Assembly: GCA_031841125.1 (NCBI GenBank)
Contig: CM063114.1
Location: 10,106,001-10,170,000, forward strand
Source: Acanthococcus lagerstroemiae
Taxonomy: Eukaryota > Arthropoda > Insecta > Hemiptera > Eriococcidae
DNA: 64,000 nt
Direction: 5' to 3'
Positions 1 to 12,313 of the stretch are shown here, piece by piece; positions within the stretch are counted from its first letter, which is position 1; the number at the start of each line of letters is the position of its first letter. Made by a program: the position numbers and the translations under genes. The notes under the pieces are model-generated. The model did no database searches. It worked only from the letters and a program-made list of their open reading frames with translations, and had not been told where the DNA came from.

Positions 1-372
1 GTTCAATTGTTTTTCAGACCTGAGTTAATTTCACCTCCGGGTAAGGAAAAATTTGGTTCTATCAAAATGCTGTCCGCTCTTTCCCAGAATGGTTACCCAA
101 TCGTCCTCGCCCGCCTCCTCTCGCTAGTATGACTCCGATTTGAGTTATTTTCACTCTTCTGGACACTCTCCCTCCAATCCTAAGGACCCCTTACCATCCT
201 TAGGTTCGCCATTTACTTATTCTCTTTTTTCTCGAATGCCCGTTTCCAGTAGCTTTCCTCAAGTCTCACTCAGGTGTTTCCAAAAATGAGTTAGTTTCTT
301 GAATTCGTAGGCATCGGGGAGTCAAGTTTCGAAGTTTCGAATACGTCAACGTGCAATGTGCAAGAATGTGCA
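1..372. other. Unassigned non-coding DNA
   Basis: No coding region is supportable. Phrases such as 'gagttaatttcacctcc' loosely resemble the degenerate repeat array in the receptor intron near 16-19.7 kb, so this could be a distant piece of the same family, but the similarity is weak. Confidence 0.3.
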
Positions 373-475
373 GAAGAGTTTTTCCGGGGGGGGGGGAGTG
401 TGAAAGTACCAACTGATTCAACTCAAAATTCCCAAGTATCAAAGCAAAATAAGAAAAAAAGTTTTCGCTTGTTTT
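373..475 (-). repeat. Fragment of poly-G/poly-C MITE family
   Basis: A G-run is followed by sequence reading 'caactcaaaattcccaag' and 'tatcaaagcaaaa'. In reverse complement this matches the tails of the copies at 16569-16798 and 44301-44665, and also 51945-52170. The far terminal repeat is not recognisable here, so this is a truncated copy. Confidence 0.65.
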
Positions 476-972
476 TCCACCTTCCCGGCCATTATCTCCC
501 CCAAACCCCCTTTCCCTCTCCTTTCTCCCCCCTCGTGTCTGTCTTTCTGTTTGTCTGTCTGTCTGTCTCTCTCTTATTTAGTTTTTATTTTACTATTTTT
601 ATGTAGTCAATAGTTTTCCCCTACTTTTGTGCCCCTTGTCTCCCGTAAATGGCCGTGTGGAGCTTGTATTAAATAAATAAATGAATAAACTTTTCAATCA
701 AAATTACCTAGTATAAAGCACAAAACCAACAAACAAACAAAGGCTGGATAAATTGTGAAATCTTCTTTTCTTTCAAAGTTCTGATTTTTACCAGTACTTT
801 TATTCAATGGTCTACCGCCTTTAATATATAGGGTGGGCCAAAAGTTATTTCACAATTTCTAAAGAAATTCCATTCACATTGTGAACTAACTTTTGGCGTA
901 TGTGACAAATTAAATTTGCGATGAACTTTTTTAATTTTACTAATTAAGAGTGACAAAAAAGGTTCTATTCAG
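476..972. other. Unassigned, with a pyrimidine-rich tract
   Basis: A C/T-rich low-complexity stretch with TCTG-type repeats covers about 480-580. The rest is AT-rich. A short inverted pair ('ccaaaagttatttcac' near 838 and 'gtgaactaacttttgg' near 880) forms a hairpin that may be a small MITE end. No gene is seen. Confidence 0.4.
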
Positions 973-1209
973 ATTTAGCCTATCTGTGAAATTTAAGGCG
1001 CCAAAGCACTTACAATAGTTTGTCGCTTTATATCGCCTTCAATATTGCAGATAGGCAAAATTTGTACAAACTCATTTTGTAGATTTCAATCATTACTACT
1101 GATACGGTTTATGTGATTTTTGCCTATCTGTCATACTGAAGACGCTATAAAGCAACAGAATATCGTAAGTGCTTTAGAGCCTTCAATTTCACAGATAGTC
1201 AAAATTTAT
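973..1209. repeat. Palindromic MITE-like element
   Basis: The left arm (about 973-1075, containing 'cctatctgtgaaattta' and 'aaagcacttacaatag') returns in inverse orientation at about 1115-1209 ('cgtaagtgctttagag', 'aatttcacagatag'). Both arms are about 90 bp around a short non-matching loop. This is a foldback, non-coding mobile element. Exact ends and target duplication are not resolved. Confidence 0.7.
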
Positions 1210-2580
1210 GCACGTACCAATTTAAAGTTCGCAATGACTATTAGAGAGGTTATGTAAAAATGTTGCATAACCTGCATTTTTAAGGCGTTGCGTAACATTC
1301 AATTTTCAGCCCTATAGTACATAAATAACTTCAAGGACAAATCCTTCAGAGAAAATCTACAAATTGAAAAAAAATTTTGAACACATTTTTTTTACTAAAG
1401 GCAACTTTTTAGCTAGGTCGCGCTCAAAAATTTGAAATTTTTTTTAGCCTGCTGTGTATGACGATCCGCCCTAATCAGCATAAAACCATCAACAATAAGT
1501 AATTGACTCAATGAATAGTACTGTCATTGAATATGGTACAACTTTTATAGAAACAATGTTTCCTCGTTTCAGAATTTTAAATAATTTTTCTAAATGCTGT
1601 TGAAAATTCTGCTTTTTTTCTGATGCTGCTACCGTTTTCCTAACTTCTGCTAAAAATTCTGCTTTCTGCTTAATTCAAAAAAATTCTGCCACGTACTTGA
1701 GAGTTCTGCCAAAAGAGCAGAAGTTCTGCTCATCTGGGAACACCGCTCATGAGGACTATTAGCATGTTAACCTGAACCACTTAATACAACTGTAGAAAAT
1801 TTTTGAATTTTTTTTTCGGTCATAAACTGGCGTAATTCTCCTGGGCTATTACTTAACCAGCCTAAAACGCATTCGCTGTCAGAAAGGATCTATCATTTGC
1901 TTATTCTGCGATGCATTTGAAATAGAACAGTGTTTGTTTGCTCGTTTAGGATAGACATTCACACACGTAAAATGTATGTTGAAACTTGTTTCAGCTTTTC
2001 GCTACAAGTAAAAGTTGGAAATACCAAAGTCATTAACAACAATGGGGGTACAACCTACAGCGTCGAAAAGATGCTCGGAATTATTCAGCCAAGCTGTAAT
2101 AAACCCGCAAGATCAGCACTCGTAAATATTTACTCGTGGCTGGGCTCGGCTACGGGGCTGCAAATGCTTGGAAGCATGGGAAACTTTTATTTAACCAGAG
2201 AAAGAGAAAGTGCGCGTGAAAGAGAAAGGCCGAGAGGAACGTAAAAAATGCCGTTTATATTGCTTTCCCTGTTTTCCTTTGAATGACGCTAGGTGCAGGA
2301 AAAGTGGCGTAAAATACTGGAACGACTAAATCCTGGCAGCGAGGTCTGGCCATTAAAATCATTGAACTAACGAATACCTTGGCATGTCGTACCACGTGTG
2401 TGTCTTTATCTGTCACAGTGGTTATAAATTATATACAATATAAAACATGAACGTCATATATAAAATGAAAAACTATTCTGGTCTCGAGGAATGCAAAAAT
2501 GAAACATATATGTGACATCGTATCCTTCAGCTGATCATGAAAGAACATTTACGTTCGAAATCCAATTTTATTATAGTCGT
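1210..2580. other. Unassigned intergenic DNA
   Basis: AT-rich sequence with A/T homopolymers. The one longer open frame (1930-2244) has no recognisable domain and ends in a low-complexity RE-rich tail, so it is not called as a gene. Confidence 0.4.
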
Positions 2581-2807
2581 GGTATCTAGTAAATAAGACC
2601 CCGGAATGTCGCAAGCAAGTTCATGAGGCAAACGAGGGTAACGGATTTGCCTCGGGATTCATTCGCATAAAGGGAGGGTATTTTATTTGCACGTAATTCC
2701 GGGATCGGTATAAATAAGAAATTTCTATCAACAGATACAGGTACAAAACCACTGACAGGAACCGAACAAGAGCTCAGTTTAATCTAGGCTAATTAGACTT
2801 TGCTCCT

Positions 2808-2862
2808 TTTGGCGGGGCCAGGAGCGGTAGAAATATGGCACCCACCCCTGTCGGCTTCTTTT
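2808..2862 (+). repeat. Short dispersed repeat shared with the UGT-intron array
   Basis: About 55 bp around 'ggagcggtagaaatatgg' closely resembles segments at 52724-52780 and 54240-54296 ('ggggcaatagaaatatgg'), including the flanking 'ttttggcgg' and 'cacccctgtcggct' (compare 'cacccttgctggct'). It is a piece of a repeat family shared between the two loci. Confidence 0.6.
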
Positions 2863-3604
2863 TATCCAAAATTCAGAATTCCCCATGGGAGAAGAAACCA
2901 GGCAAGGGGCGGGGAGAAATCTTCTCCCGTGGCCACGGTTTCATCTGCAGAAGACAAACAGACAAGTTGGACTTAGCTGACATAGGATAGGACTAATCAA
3001 CAGACAACACCAACAGGAAGACCTTATCTATCATTTGGACGGGAGCTCCATCGAGAAGTTCATCCCGCAGAGGATTTCTTAGAAAATATCAGGACAAGAC
3101 TAGACTAGACTGGACCTGTTGGGAGAAGCGACAGTGACAGAGGATACGACACCTTTTGTCTCAGGACCTTGGCCGGGCTGACTGTGCTCTATTGGGGGCC
3201 TGTTGACGGCACACTTTCACGTCCGGAAGGGAGAAACGCCTTCACGTTTGGAGTGAAGTTACGTCTTCACGTCCGCTCTTCCGGGTTACATACTGCTATG
3301 TCGTCCCTGGCTCTGTGGAGTGTGTGGCTGGTCAAGAACAACCAGGTTCATTCAGGCTCTACAAGACCGTTGGCTATCTACCAGCAACGGTAATTACCAA
3401 CATCCCGCCTCTCATAGTCACAGTTTCCGCGGCAGGCGAGTACCGCCACAGGATGAAGGGCCGGCCGGCTGGCGAGATTGCTTGACAATATAGAAGAGGA
3501 CAGTCTACAGTCTGGGCGAAATGGCAAGTGATGTAAGAAAACAAATCCGAATGTAGGTAGACGAAGAAACTCCCCAATATTGGAAGGAACATTGGAAGGC
3601 GGAG

Positions 3605-4156
3605 ATGGATTTGAAGACTGGTTACCATCAAGTGGTCCGCCATCCAGAGGATAAAATGAAGACAGCGTCCTCAACTGGTTCTGGACTCTGGCAGTACACA
3701 GTAATGCCCTTTGGACTGTGTAATGTGCCAGCTACATTTGAGCGTTTGATGGAGACAGTCCTGCGAGGCCTACTAGGCAAAATCTGTCTAGTGTATGTCG
3801 ATAATGTGGTCATCCTCGGGGGATCCACCCTGCAGCAACACCTAGATAAGGTCAGACAGGTGTTCTCCATGTTCCCGAATGCCAGGTTGAAGCTGTCACC
3901 CAAGAAGTGTTCCCTGGCCCAGAAGGAGGTACAATTTTTGGGCTATGTCATCTCCAAGGAAGGAATCTGGGCAGATCCAGATAAGCTATCTGCTGTGGAA
4001 AAGTGGCCAGTTCCAGTGGACAAGAGTCAGACCAGGAGCTTCCTCGGATTCTGTTCCTATTACCAAAGATACATCCGAGACTTTGTTTGTATTGCCCGGC
4101 CACTGCATCAGCTAACAGAAGATTGTGGGAATTTGTCGGGACTGATAAGTGCATAG
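3605..4156 (+). pseudogene. gypsy reverse transcriptase fragment (pol)
   Basis: The frame shows the RT fingers/palm motif DLKTGYHQV, then PFGLCNVPATFERLM, then the catalytic box near 3793-3805, which reads YVDN instead of the usual YxDD, so a metal-binding aspartate is missing. It continues through the thumb motif QVQFLGYVIS-like and SFLGFCSYYQRYI, then stops at 4154-4156 after a frameshift. The RT N-terminus is lost. A broken retrotransposon domain, not a host gene. Confidence 0.9.
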
Positions 4157-4663
4157 AAGCCTTTGAGAAGTTGAAGAAGCTGTTGTGTACAACTCTAGTC
4201 TTGGCTTTCCCAAAGCTGGGGCAGCCGTTCATTGCGGGCACAGACGCCAGCTACACAGCCATTGGAGGCGTACTTGCCCAGTTGGAAGATGGGAATGAGC
4301 GCGTCATTGCTTACTATAGCAAGTCTCTTTCCTGGCCTGAACAGAACTACTGTGTCACTAGGAGAGAGCTCCTTGCTGTGGTCAAGACTGCGTCAGTTCA
4401 ACAAGTATCTGTATGACCAGAAATTTACTCTCCGGACTGACCATTCGGCATTACAGTGGCTCCTGTCCTTCAAATATCCGGAGGGACAGACCGCAAGGTG
4501 GCTGGAGCAGCTGCAGGAGTATTCCTGCAAAATACAGTTCGGGAAAGGTAAAAGCCATGGAAATGCGGATGGATTGTCGAGGCGACTGTGCCCAGCAGAC
4601 TGCCGGTTTTGTCAGCGACTGGAGAAGAGAGAACTCGCATCTATCAAGTGGGTCTCGCTGTAG
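4157..4663 (+). pseudogene. gypsy RNase H fragment (pol)
   Basis: Continues the retrotransposon pol. It contains the RNase H start motif GTDASYTAIGGVLAQ, then YYSKSLSWPEQNYCVTRREL. After a frameshift near 4390 it resumes with FTLRTDHSALQWL and the tether-region motif GNADGLSR, then stops. At least one frameshift and one stop separate it from RT and integrase, so no polyprotein could be made. Confidence 0.88.
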
Positions 4664-4675
4664 TCTAGTAACGCA

Positions 4676-5876
4676 TTGAAGAAGGATCAACTGGAGGATG
4701 AATTCGTTGGTTGGATTCAACGAGCTAAGCAAGCAGGCGAGAGACCACTATGGCAGGAAATTTCGAATCAGTCACGAGAGCTGAAAGCTCTATGGGCTCA
4801 GTGGGACTCGCTGCGCATTATTGACCGCCTTCTGGTGCGCGCTTGGGATTCCGAAGAGGGCACAATAGTGCGAATGCAGACCATCGTTCCACGGAAGAAG
4901 GTTCCAGAGATCCTATGTGGTGTACATGGCCAAGTGTCTAGAGGATATCTGGGCACCACAAAAATCCTAGCGAAGATTCGAGAGCGCTTCTACTGGCCAA
5001 TGTACAAGGAGAATGTGGAGGACTTGTGTCCCCGCTGCACACCTTGTGCTGCAGTGAAAGACCCACAAATTCGGTCTTGCCGGAGGATGTAGAAGTATTT
5101 GTACAACATCGGGTATCCATTTGAACGGGTCGCATTGGATATTGCAGGACCATTCCCAGTCTCGGATGCTGGAAACTGGTATGTACTCTGTGTATGCGAT
5201 TACTATAGTAAATGGCCTGAAGCATACCCAATGCTAACACAGGACGCAGTGGTGGTTGCCAGGACGCGGACAGAGAATTGGATCACACATTATGATGTCC
5301 CACTGGAGCTACATACAGACCAACGGAGAAATTTCGAATCCAAGTTGTTCAAAGAAGTATGCCAGCTTCTGGGAATTTGGAAGATGAGAACTACTCCGCT
5401 GCATCTGCAATCTGACGGCATGGTTGAGCGATCCAACTGAACGCTTAAGGAATACCTGGGTAAAGTTGTTGCCAAGCACCAACGAAATTGGGACCAGCAT
5501 ATCCCGTTGTTCCTGTTGGCCTACAGATCAGCCGTCAATGACAGTACGCAGCACACTCCCGCAAGGTCGTCTTTGGTCGGGAGCTACAATTACCATGCGA
5601 TCTGGAGTTTGGACCTCGTCTGGTTTTACAGTCCGCAATGAAGGAGAAGAAGAAACCCGAAGCTACAGAATCACTGGGAAGGACCATACATCGTGCTCAA
5701 GCGGATCAATAATGTTGTATACCGGATTTGGAAGTTTGTTGGTGGACAAGCCAAAGTTGTGCACCTTGAATGATTGGCAGTCTGGCATGGCGACCATGAA
5801 GAAGATCTGGAGCCTGGCCGGGACGTTCAGGCAAGGAAGGGGCAGTGTGGCGAACGCTCCCGAACATTCGAGATAA
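4676..5876 (+). pseudogene. gypsy integrase fragment (pol)
   Basis: The HHCC zinc-binding region is visible: H near 4927, then YLGTTKILAKI, YWPMYKENV and CPRCTPC. A stop falls at 5092. The catalytic core restarts as ERVALDIAGPFPV (first Asp), then HTDQRRNFES (second Asp, with R where G is usual) and SDGMVERSN (Glu), ending at a stop at 5440. Downstream frames to about 5876 are further shifted. Domain order and spacing are those of gypsy integrase; the copy is inactive. Confidence 0.88.
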
Positions 5877-6127
5877 GTGAAGAATGATCGACACGTTTTG
5901 AGCAGTAGAATAGAAAATCAATAATGAGAGTGATGTGGAATCTCGCAGATAACGCCGGGGTATACATATAAATACCGCTGGCCGTCGCTGTATGGTCTAG
6001 TTTTGTATGCGATAAATTGTGCATATTCAAAGCGATTGAGCTACTGTGTAGTGTTGCGTTGTATTAGAGTGACGTTGAAAGTTCTTTTACATGTTTTTGT
6101 GCGCTTTTCGGTGCGAATCCCGTTACA
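5846..6127 (+). repeat. 3' LTR of the gypsy element
   Basis: A 282-bp segment begins TGTGG just after a purine-rich polypurine-tract-like stretch ('gcaaggaaggggcag') and ends GTTACA, giving the TG...CA ends expected of an LTR. A TATA-like 'tatacatataaatac' lies at 5961-5975. The position directly after integrase supports the call. No 5' partner is in the window, so LTR divergence cannot be used for dating. Confidence 0.8.
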
Positions 6128-9100
6128 ATAGGGAGAAATGGAGAGTTGCATCAAACTGGTTGTAAGACTGATAACATTATCAATATAATTTTTGACGAAA
6201 ATGGCATTAGACAGCATCCTAGCTAAACTGAACTTGTGAAATCCTGATGTGGTTCAAGTTTGAAGATGATCCCAATTGGTATCATAGGTTCAGAACCGGG
6301 GAATTCGAAAGTAAATCTTCATTAAGGTTTTTCATCTCACAGATCCTGAAGTCGCTAATTTTTCCGGAACCTCGAATTTTTAAATTCAATTTTACCTCAT
6401 TCTTCCATCCCTAAATACGCTCTTTTATGGTGGTCGCACGAGATCACTTTTTGCCTAAGGCCTCGTTCTTGTCTGCACTTTAAGTTGGTATTCTTTGTAA
6501 GCACGATGAACGGAAGAGGGTGTGGAGGGTTTCAGCCCTTTTTCCGGGCTGACTTTGTGAGAAAAAAGCTTTCCTAGCTTGTAGCGTAAATCCATCTGCG
6601 AATGTATTATGCTCGCGCACGATTGTACTCGGTAAAAGTTACGTTCGCATTGGAGAAAAAGAAGAAAGCATCGAAATTTCGTTTCAAAACTGGTGGGCGG
6701 CAGAAAATAATGAAAGAAATGGAATCGTGAAGCCGTGTTCAGGGTCTTTCGAAATTCCGGATCTTGTCACCTCAGGGGTGGGAGTAATAACTGAACATCA
6801 AATATTATCCAACTGTTGCGACATCCTGAAAGCCTCATCACTGCCTTAAAAATCTGCATATTTGTATTTTCACCCTTGCTGTAGACTGGTTTCGGTGTCA
6901 ACTTGTCTTTCGTTTGGATTATCGAAGGTTTACCTAAATTCCCTCTTCCAACGTGAGAGGAAAATTTTCAACAGCGTTATTTCTCGTCCTGATATTATCA
7001 AAGTGTGAATGCGTATAGTAATTAACGAATATTCGAGCCAGCAGGTCGCAGACCTACCAAGCCTCGTATTTTCCTCACATCCGAGCCAATCCACGTAGAC
7101 TATCAAACTAAATCCCGAGTCAAAGTCGTTGTGTAAAACGGCTATATAGTTTCTGATACACGTTTGTCATCTTTCATTCTTGCTCATCTTTTCGTCGAAG
7201 CTGACTTTAAAAAGTTGAAACAAACAGAGTCATTCGACAGGGTTAAAGATTTTACGCCTTTACATAATATTTTAGGGTACTTCGGAAAAAGTAAGCCAGA
7301 AACTTAAAATGGTAAGGCTTTCGCGTTCGTGCCGAATAATATTTACGCGATGGAAACCATTTACGATTTTCTCTTTCCCGTCACCTGAATCGAATATCTT
7401 CGATTTGACGAAGATAAACAAGTGAAAAAAAAGAAAAGTCAATCGAAAAATTCCAGGCTCTGGAATTGGCTTTATAATGGAGACGAATGTATGAGCATAG
7501 ATGGGAAAAAAGAAAGACAATTTTCAATCACTTTTAGCGAATCGAGCTTTCCGAAATTATTATTGTCATTTTCACTTCGGTCGTCGAAATGGGATTAAAT
7601 GTTTTTACGACAGAAAAATTCGCTTTTCTGCTTACCGATTTGATGGGAACTAGAATCCGAACGTGTACGATGTATCTCCAATTGGTGTCAGCACTGCCAG
7701 GGGCAGCTTTCGGTTCATAATTCTAGTGCCGGGTTGAAAACTAGTCGATGGGAGTTCAATTATTGCCTTGTGTGACGTACTCGAAGTATAAGTACGTGCA
7801 AAAGTTGAAAGCCAAAAGTTTGGCGACGAATTTTCACCAGGAATAACATTTAGAGAAACTGCAGCTGATGCGGATGTAGTAAATTAGTAGGCTTTAAACA
7901 ATTCCTTAGTTATGGAAACAAAACATGTTTGTGAACCAAATAACATCTATGATTAGCTGTAGCTGAGCTAAGAAAGGAAATAATTCGATTCTCGATTACT
8001 GGTAGAGAGCGCCAGTACAGCAAAACGAGCAAGTTTAGTTATACATACTAGAGTTCATAGGGTTGTCTGCACCGAATATTCTAGACAGGAATGTCAGTAG
8101 GTATATTAATTTTGATGATGAATTCTATATCAGTGCAGACCCTTTTGCCCTCGAGTCTGGATGATCAGCAGTGGCAGCTCAGCTTGTTAGCGTGTGTAAT
8201 AGCTGGAAAAACGTCATTTTTATACTTTTGTGGCAATAAATAGTGTGGAACCTGGCGTTGAGGTCACCACCGCTGGATTTTTCCGTATCGGTGATCCTCA
8301 TCCCTCGCTCAGATCTGTTGGCCAATGCGAGAGCAGTGGAGTAAGAAAGTAAGATACCACGGAGTCTGACTCCAACACAAGATTATCACCATCTACATTC
8401 AGTCGTACAAAAACTAGCGGGGACATAAACCTCCTCGATGCGATATATAACTGCATTTGCGTCCAAGTACATCTGTGAGTTGAGGAAAGACGCCACAAGT
8501 ACATAGATAGTTTTGATATCATCAGTTAGATAGCGCTTGGCAACAGATTGAATTGCAGGGTGTCTCAAATTAAATGGGATGAGCGAATGGGTTAAATATT
8601 TGTAAATTGGTGTCCTACTCTTGCATTTCTTGACGTGAATTGATGTTGAGGGTGAAATGTTGTTCTGTTTTACAAGGTAGCAGGAGAATTCATCTTGTAT
8701 TCGCTAATGCATTTCCAGAGCAAGTGACGGGTATAATAGTGCGGCAGGACGTATGGTGATGCACGCATGCCAAAGTGGCCTCTATGACACCGCACCCCCG
8801 GCCCCAGAAACTACCCTACCCTTTCGAGTATCGCATCAATAGCCGGTGGGACGAGTGAAGGGTATATGTAAATGCATTGAATAGAATATTTCTTTATGGT
8901 GGATTCCCACCGAGGAACAAGATATGTAACCCTCTATGTTCAAACCTACCTAGTGCGTCAAAACCGGTTTTATCTAGAATTGTGATTTGACGTGTCCCGC
9001 CCTCCCCCGTAGTTCCTTGAATTTTCTCGTGCTCGTTACCCAATCTCCTCGGAACTGGCGGCAAATAATTGAGCTATGTTCACTCTAACTACTCAGTTCG

Positions 9101-9389
9101 GTTTTTGAACACAAAAATCACAGTTCGCTGCAAATTAATGGTTTTTGACACACTAGGAGGGTTTTAACATATATACGTTTTTGGAGCGTTTTATAACCGT
9201 CTCCTACATTCCCAAACACTCAAAAAGTGAAAATTGATTTTTTGACCCACTAGGTGGGTTTTAATATATGTAAATGGTCACATATTGTTTCTGGAACTTT
9301 TCCTGTCGACGACATTAGTTACTAATAACGTGTACACCGCGATTGGGTAATATGTTGCCAAATTATATCAGCAATAGTGTTCGCTGAAT
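6128..9389. other. Unassigned intergenic DNA
   Basis: No coding region, RNA gene or full element is supportable. Small repeats include a directly repeated motif of about 40 bp ('cactaggagggttttaa' near 9150 and 'cactaggtgggttttaa' near 9247) and a segment near 8765-8845 related in inverse orientation to 21365-21445. Confidence 0.45.
8765..8845 (-). repeat. Short dispersed repeat, related to 21365-21445
   Basis: 'catgccaaagtggcctctat' with 'gacaccgcaccccc' and a later 'tatcgcatc' match the reverse complement of 21365-21445, which is interior sequence of the hAT-like element 20809-21700. It is probably a fragment of a related element. Confidence 0.6.
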
Positions 9390-9397
9390 CCAGTTGG

Positions 9398-9699
9398 TAG
9401 TGTTGCCAAATCTGACACATTTCAACTTTTCTTGTGCCTACAATGTCTTGTGATTTCAACAATTCTGGTATGTTCTGGCACTTTTTCGTTATTCTCTATA
9501 GCATCTGGTTCATTTTTTGATACATTTTGGTACATTTTAATACGTACATTCAGCCAATTTTGACCAAAACAAATTCTTCTGCATTTTGGTACAGTTTTGA
9601 AGATCACACGTTTTATTTAGTGTATTTCATTTGAAACGTGGTAACATCTTGGAAAATTTCCTGCTGATACATTTTTCAAGTTCCTATCTGGCAACACTG
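9398..9699. mobile_element. hAT-like non-autonomous element (TGTTGCCAGAT family), short copy
   Basis: Ends are TAGTGTTGCCAAATCT and its inverse ATCTGGCAACACTG. Flanks are ccagttgg (9390-9397) and ccagtcgg (9700-9707), an 8-bp target duplication with one mismatch. Short TIRs of YARNG type plus an 8-bp duplication are typical of hAT elements. The 302 bp encode nothing, so it would need a transposase in trans. Related to 10721-12702 and 26013-26814. Confidence 0.8.
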
Positions 9700-9725
9700 C
9701 CAGTCGGACATGGAACTTCTGAAAC

Positions 9726-9900
9726 TAAGACTGTATAGCTAAAGCATAGCTATACTGAGCCGCCATATTGGGGCACATCACGCCCGTCGATGTCGAATTG
9801 ACTACGCGGTACGCTCCGCATAGTCGAATTCCGCATCCACGGGCACAATGTATCCCAATATGGCGACCCAGTATACCTATGCTTTAGCTATACAGCCTTA
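9726..9900. mobile_element. Palindromic MITE, copy 1 of the 7-bp-duplication family
   Basis: The left arm from TAAGACTGTATAGC matches the inverse of the right arm ending CTATACAGCCTTA over most of the 175 bp. Flanks are ctgaaac and ttgaaac, a 7-bp duplication with one mismatch. The core ('cgcccgtcgatg', 'actatgcgg'-like) is shared with 63650-63822, and the 'ccgccat' block also with 32110-32259. Confidence 0.85.
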
Positions 9901-10720
9901 TTGAAACGTGAATGGAAACAAACTGTGTAGAACTTTCCGAGTTTTTGTTCTTGGAGTTTATTGGAATTTAAACTCAAAGTAGCTGACATCTGGCGGCAGA
10001 GTTCAGAATCTTTCTACGTGGAGTGATCAAATAATTCGCTCCCATAAGAAATGTACAAACGATGATTCCATATTCTGAATTTTGAAGAATTTAGAGTTAT
10101 TTGAGAGCAAATGCGTATTGAAATCATTGTTCTGTAACATTGACTATGAACTGAGACAGTCATTGAAACAAACTAACAGATGGAACCTGTATAAGACTAG
10201 ACCGATCTTTGCTTCCAGTGTTGAAGAATGGGAAATATCGATTTTGATCACCCAGCCTTCCCCCCTCCCCACTAACACCCGCACAGGTGATTTTGCAGCG
10301 CACTCTAGTACAAGTTTATATCCCAATCAAGTGGTTTCATGATTATCTTCAATTGTGCTCGCTCTTTTCCCGGTTTTCTTAGCGCAAATGCAACCCTAAG
10401 AGGGAAAAAGGTTAAATTATAACACATTGTTGGTGGACTGATGGAAACTCGCTATATGTATAAGCTTAATTGGGATGTTAACCTGAGTCTCCGAAGTTGG
10501 TATCCTTGCCGGTAATAACGAGGTGATAAGGTACATAAGGGAGATGATTCCACGAAATCATCCCCCTTATAAATTCTAGTCAGTTGTTCTCGCCATTGTC
10601 ACCATACCACAATACTAGCGCTCCCTAGGTGAGGTTAACATCTCAATGATTTTAGTACAATAAATTTTTTGCGCATTGACTGATAAAATTAGAAATAATC
10701 AAACAAAATTACCCGAGTGT
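9901..10720. other. Unassigned, with a GCTGACATCTGGCGG motif
   Basis: No gene. Position 9982-9996 carries a motif repeated at 46634-46648 and 63273-63287 (see findings). A small hairpin lies at about 10538-10569 ('gatgatt...aatcatc'). Confidence 0.45.
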
Positions 10721-10918
10721 CAGTGTTGCCAGATATTTGGTCCTTTTGCAAAATTGGTTCAATTTCCTGGTCCTTTTTGAAATATCCGGGATTTTCCAGG
10801 TCCCTTTTAAATTAGCCGGTTTTTTCTGGTCTTTTTCAAAATTTAAGCAATAAAAGGCAAATTTTATCTATATACCTTATCTCAATCAAATTTTCAAGTT
10901 TAAAATATGTGACCTGCC

Positions 10919-11034
10919 ACAAGAAAAAGGCCCTTAGTGGCATCTAAATGTTCTAAGAAAAGGGCTCTTAGTAACACTGATCTAAGGCCTTTTTCTGTAG
11001 AACATTTTGATGTCACTAAAGGCCTTTTTCTTGT
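10919..11034. repeat. Hairpin inside the hAT-like element
   Basis: 'caagaaaaaggcccttagtg' near 10919 is mirrored by 'cactaaaggcctttttcttg' ending at about 11034. A second inner pair (agggctcttag / ctaaggcct) falls near the middle. It is probably a nested small MITE. Confidence 0.65.
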
Positions 11035-12313
11035 ATTACATAACCTGATTGAATTTTTCACATAAAACAGACAAAAGCGCTACTACAGGTAAACGTTTTG
11101 ACAGGAGAAGATAGAGATGAGATATCAAGCACGTTTTGGACATTGATATAATATCATCAATATCAAAACCAAAAATATCGATAATATCAATATCAAAATC
11201 AGACAAAAAAGTAACACTTTTTCGCTATTTTATTTTTCGTTTGTTTTTGAACGCATATTTTCTTGAAAGATAATAAATTGCTTCCTAAAAACAGAAAAAG
11301 ATAACAAAATTTTGGGAAATTTTCGAAGAAAATTACTAAATTTTCCTTTTTTATAGCGTGAGCAGTTAAGTAACGAGAAATACGAAAACACGAGTATATA
11401 GGTAATTCTTTCAACAATAACTAATTAAAATGTGCTTGAAAATTGCATATTGCATGGTGAATTAGAATTAGAATTATCTAACGAATTAGAATTTTCTAGA
11501 GGGACTGAGGGAGTTCCAGGTTCGAAAGTTCAGTTCGAGATTTTATTTTCCTTTATAGGTACTCAAAGTAAACTTTAATGACACTAGCGCTATTTTATGT
11601 CACCTAGATTTCAAATATCAATGTTTTTTGAAATATCGATAACAGAAACTAAAAACTTGTTGGTATAAGTATACCTCAAGAAATTACGTCTGGTCAGAAT
11701 TTTTGTCCATTAGAATCTTAATTGTTTTTCTATTTTATTAAGTTATAATTATTATAGAGAACCTAAAAACTTGTTGGCACTAGTATATATTATACTTCAA
11801 GAAATTGTAACTGGTCAAAGTTCTTGTCCATGCTGAAATGTTTTCTGTTTTTATTTGTGATTTTTCTTACTATTAATTATATTTTTTCATTTCAAAATAA
11901 TTGCATACATCGTATTACGCTCAAAAACTAAAGTCCAAGTCGAAGAGAAATAAAAAAAAATCAATACTCAACTCTACTCACAACAGAATATTTATAACAT
12001 ACCAAGTAAAAATAACATAACAAGAAATGACCGAAATTTGTGAGGTTAACCGAAATAACCGAATTATTTCCAGGAGTATAACTGTAACCGAAATAACCAA
12101 AAAAAAAAAAAAAAAAAAAAAAACAATTTTGGTTACCAGCCCTACAGTTATAACGTTATCAGTACCACTTAAAAGTAAAAAACGCTCTACTTTAGCGCTC
12201 CTAGTGTTGCTCGGATGCGCACTCGAAAAAATCTGGTCCTTTCCAAAAATTTCTGATCCTTTTCCGGCTTTTTTGGGGAAAAGTGTCTGGTAATAGCTCT
12301 AGCTAGAACTGGG

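Larger units (their letters stand above)
2580..6127 (+). mobile_element. Decayed Ty3/gypsy LTR retrotransposon, 5' end lost
   Basis: The + strand carries, in order, reverse transcriptase, RNase H, integrase and a 3' LTR, which is the Ty3/gypsy pol order. Every domain is broken by frameshifts or stops and no gag is recognisable. No matching 5' LTR is seen upstream, so the left boundary is only approximate; sequence from about 2960 to 3600 may be 5' untranslated or gag remains. It lies outside the two host genes. It is an old, inactive copy and only its decayed state is described here. Confidence 0.9.

Noticed and set aside
1930..2244. 104-codon open frame
   Set aside because: No domain, no splice context, low-complexity RE-rich end; likely chance.
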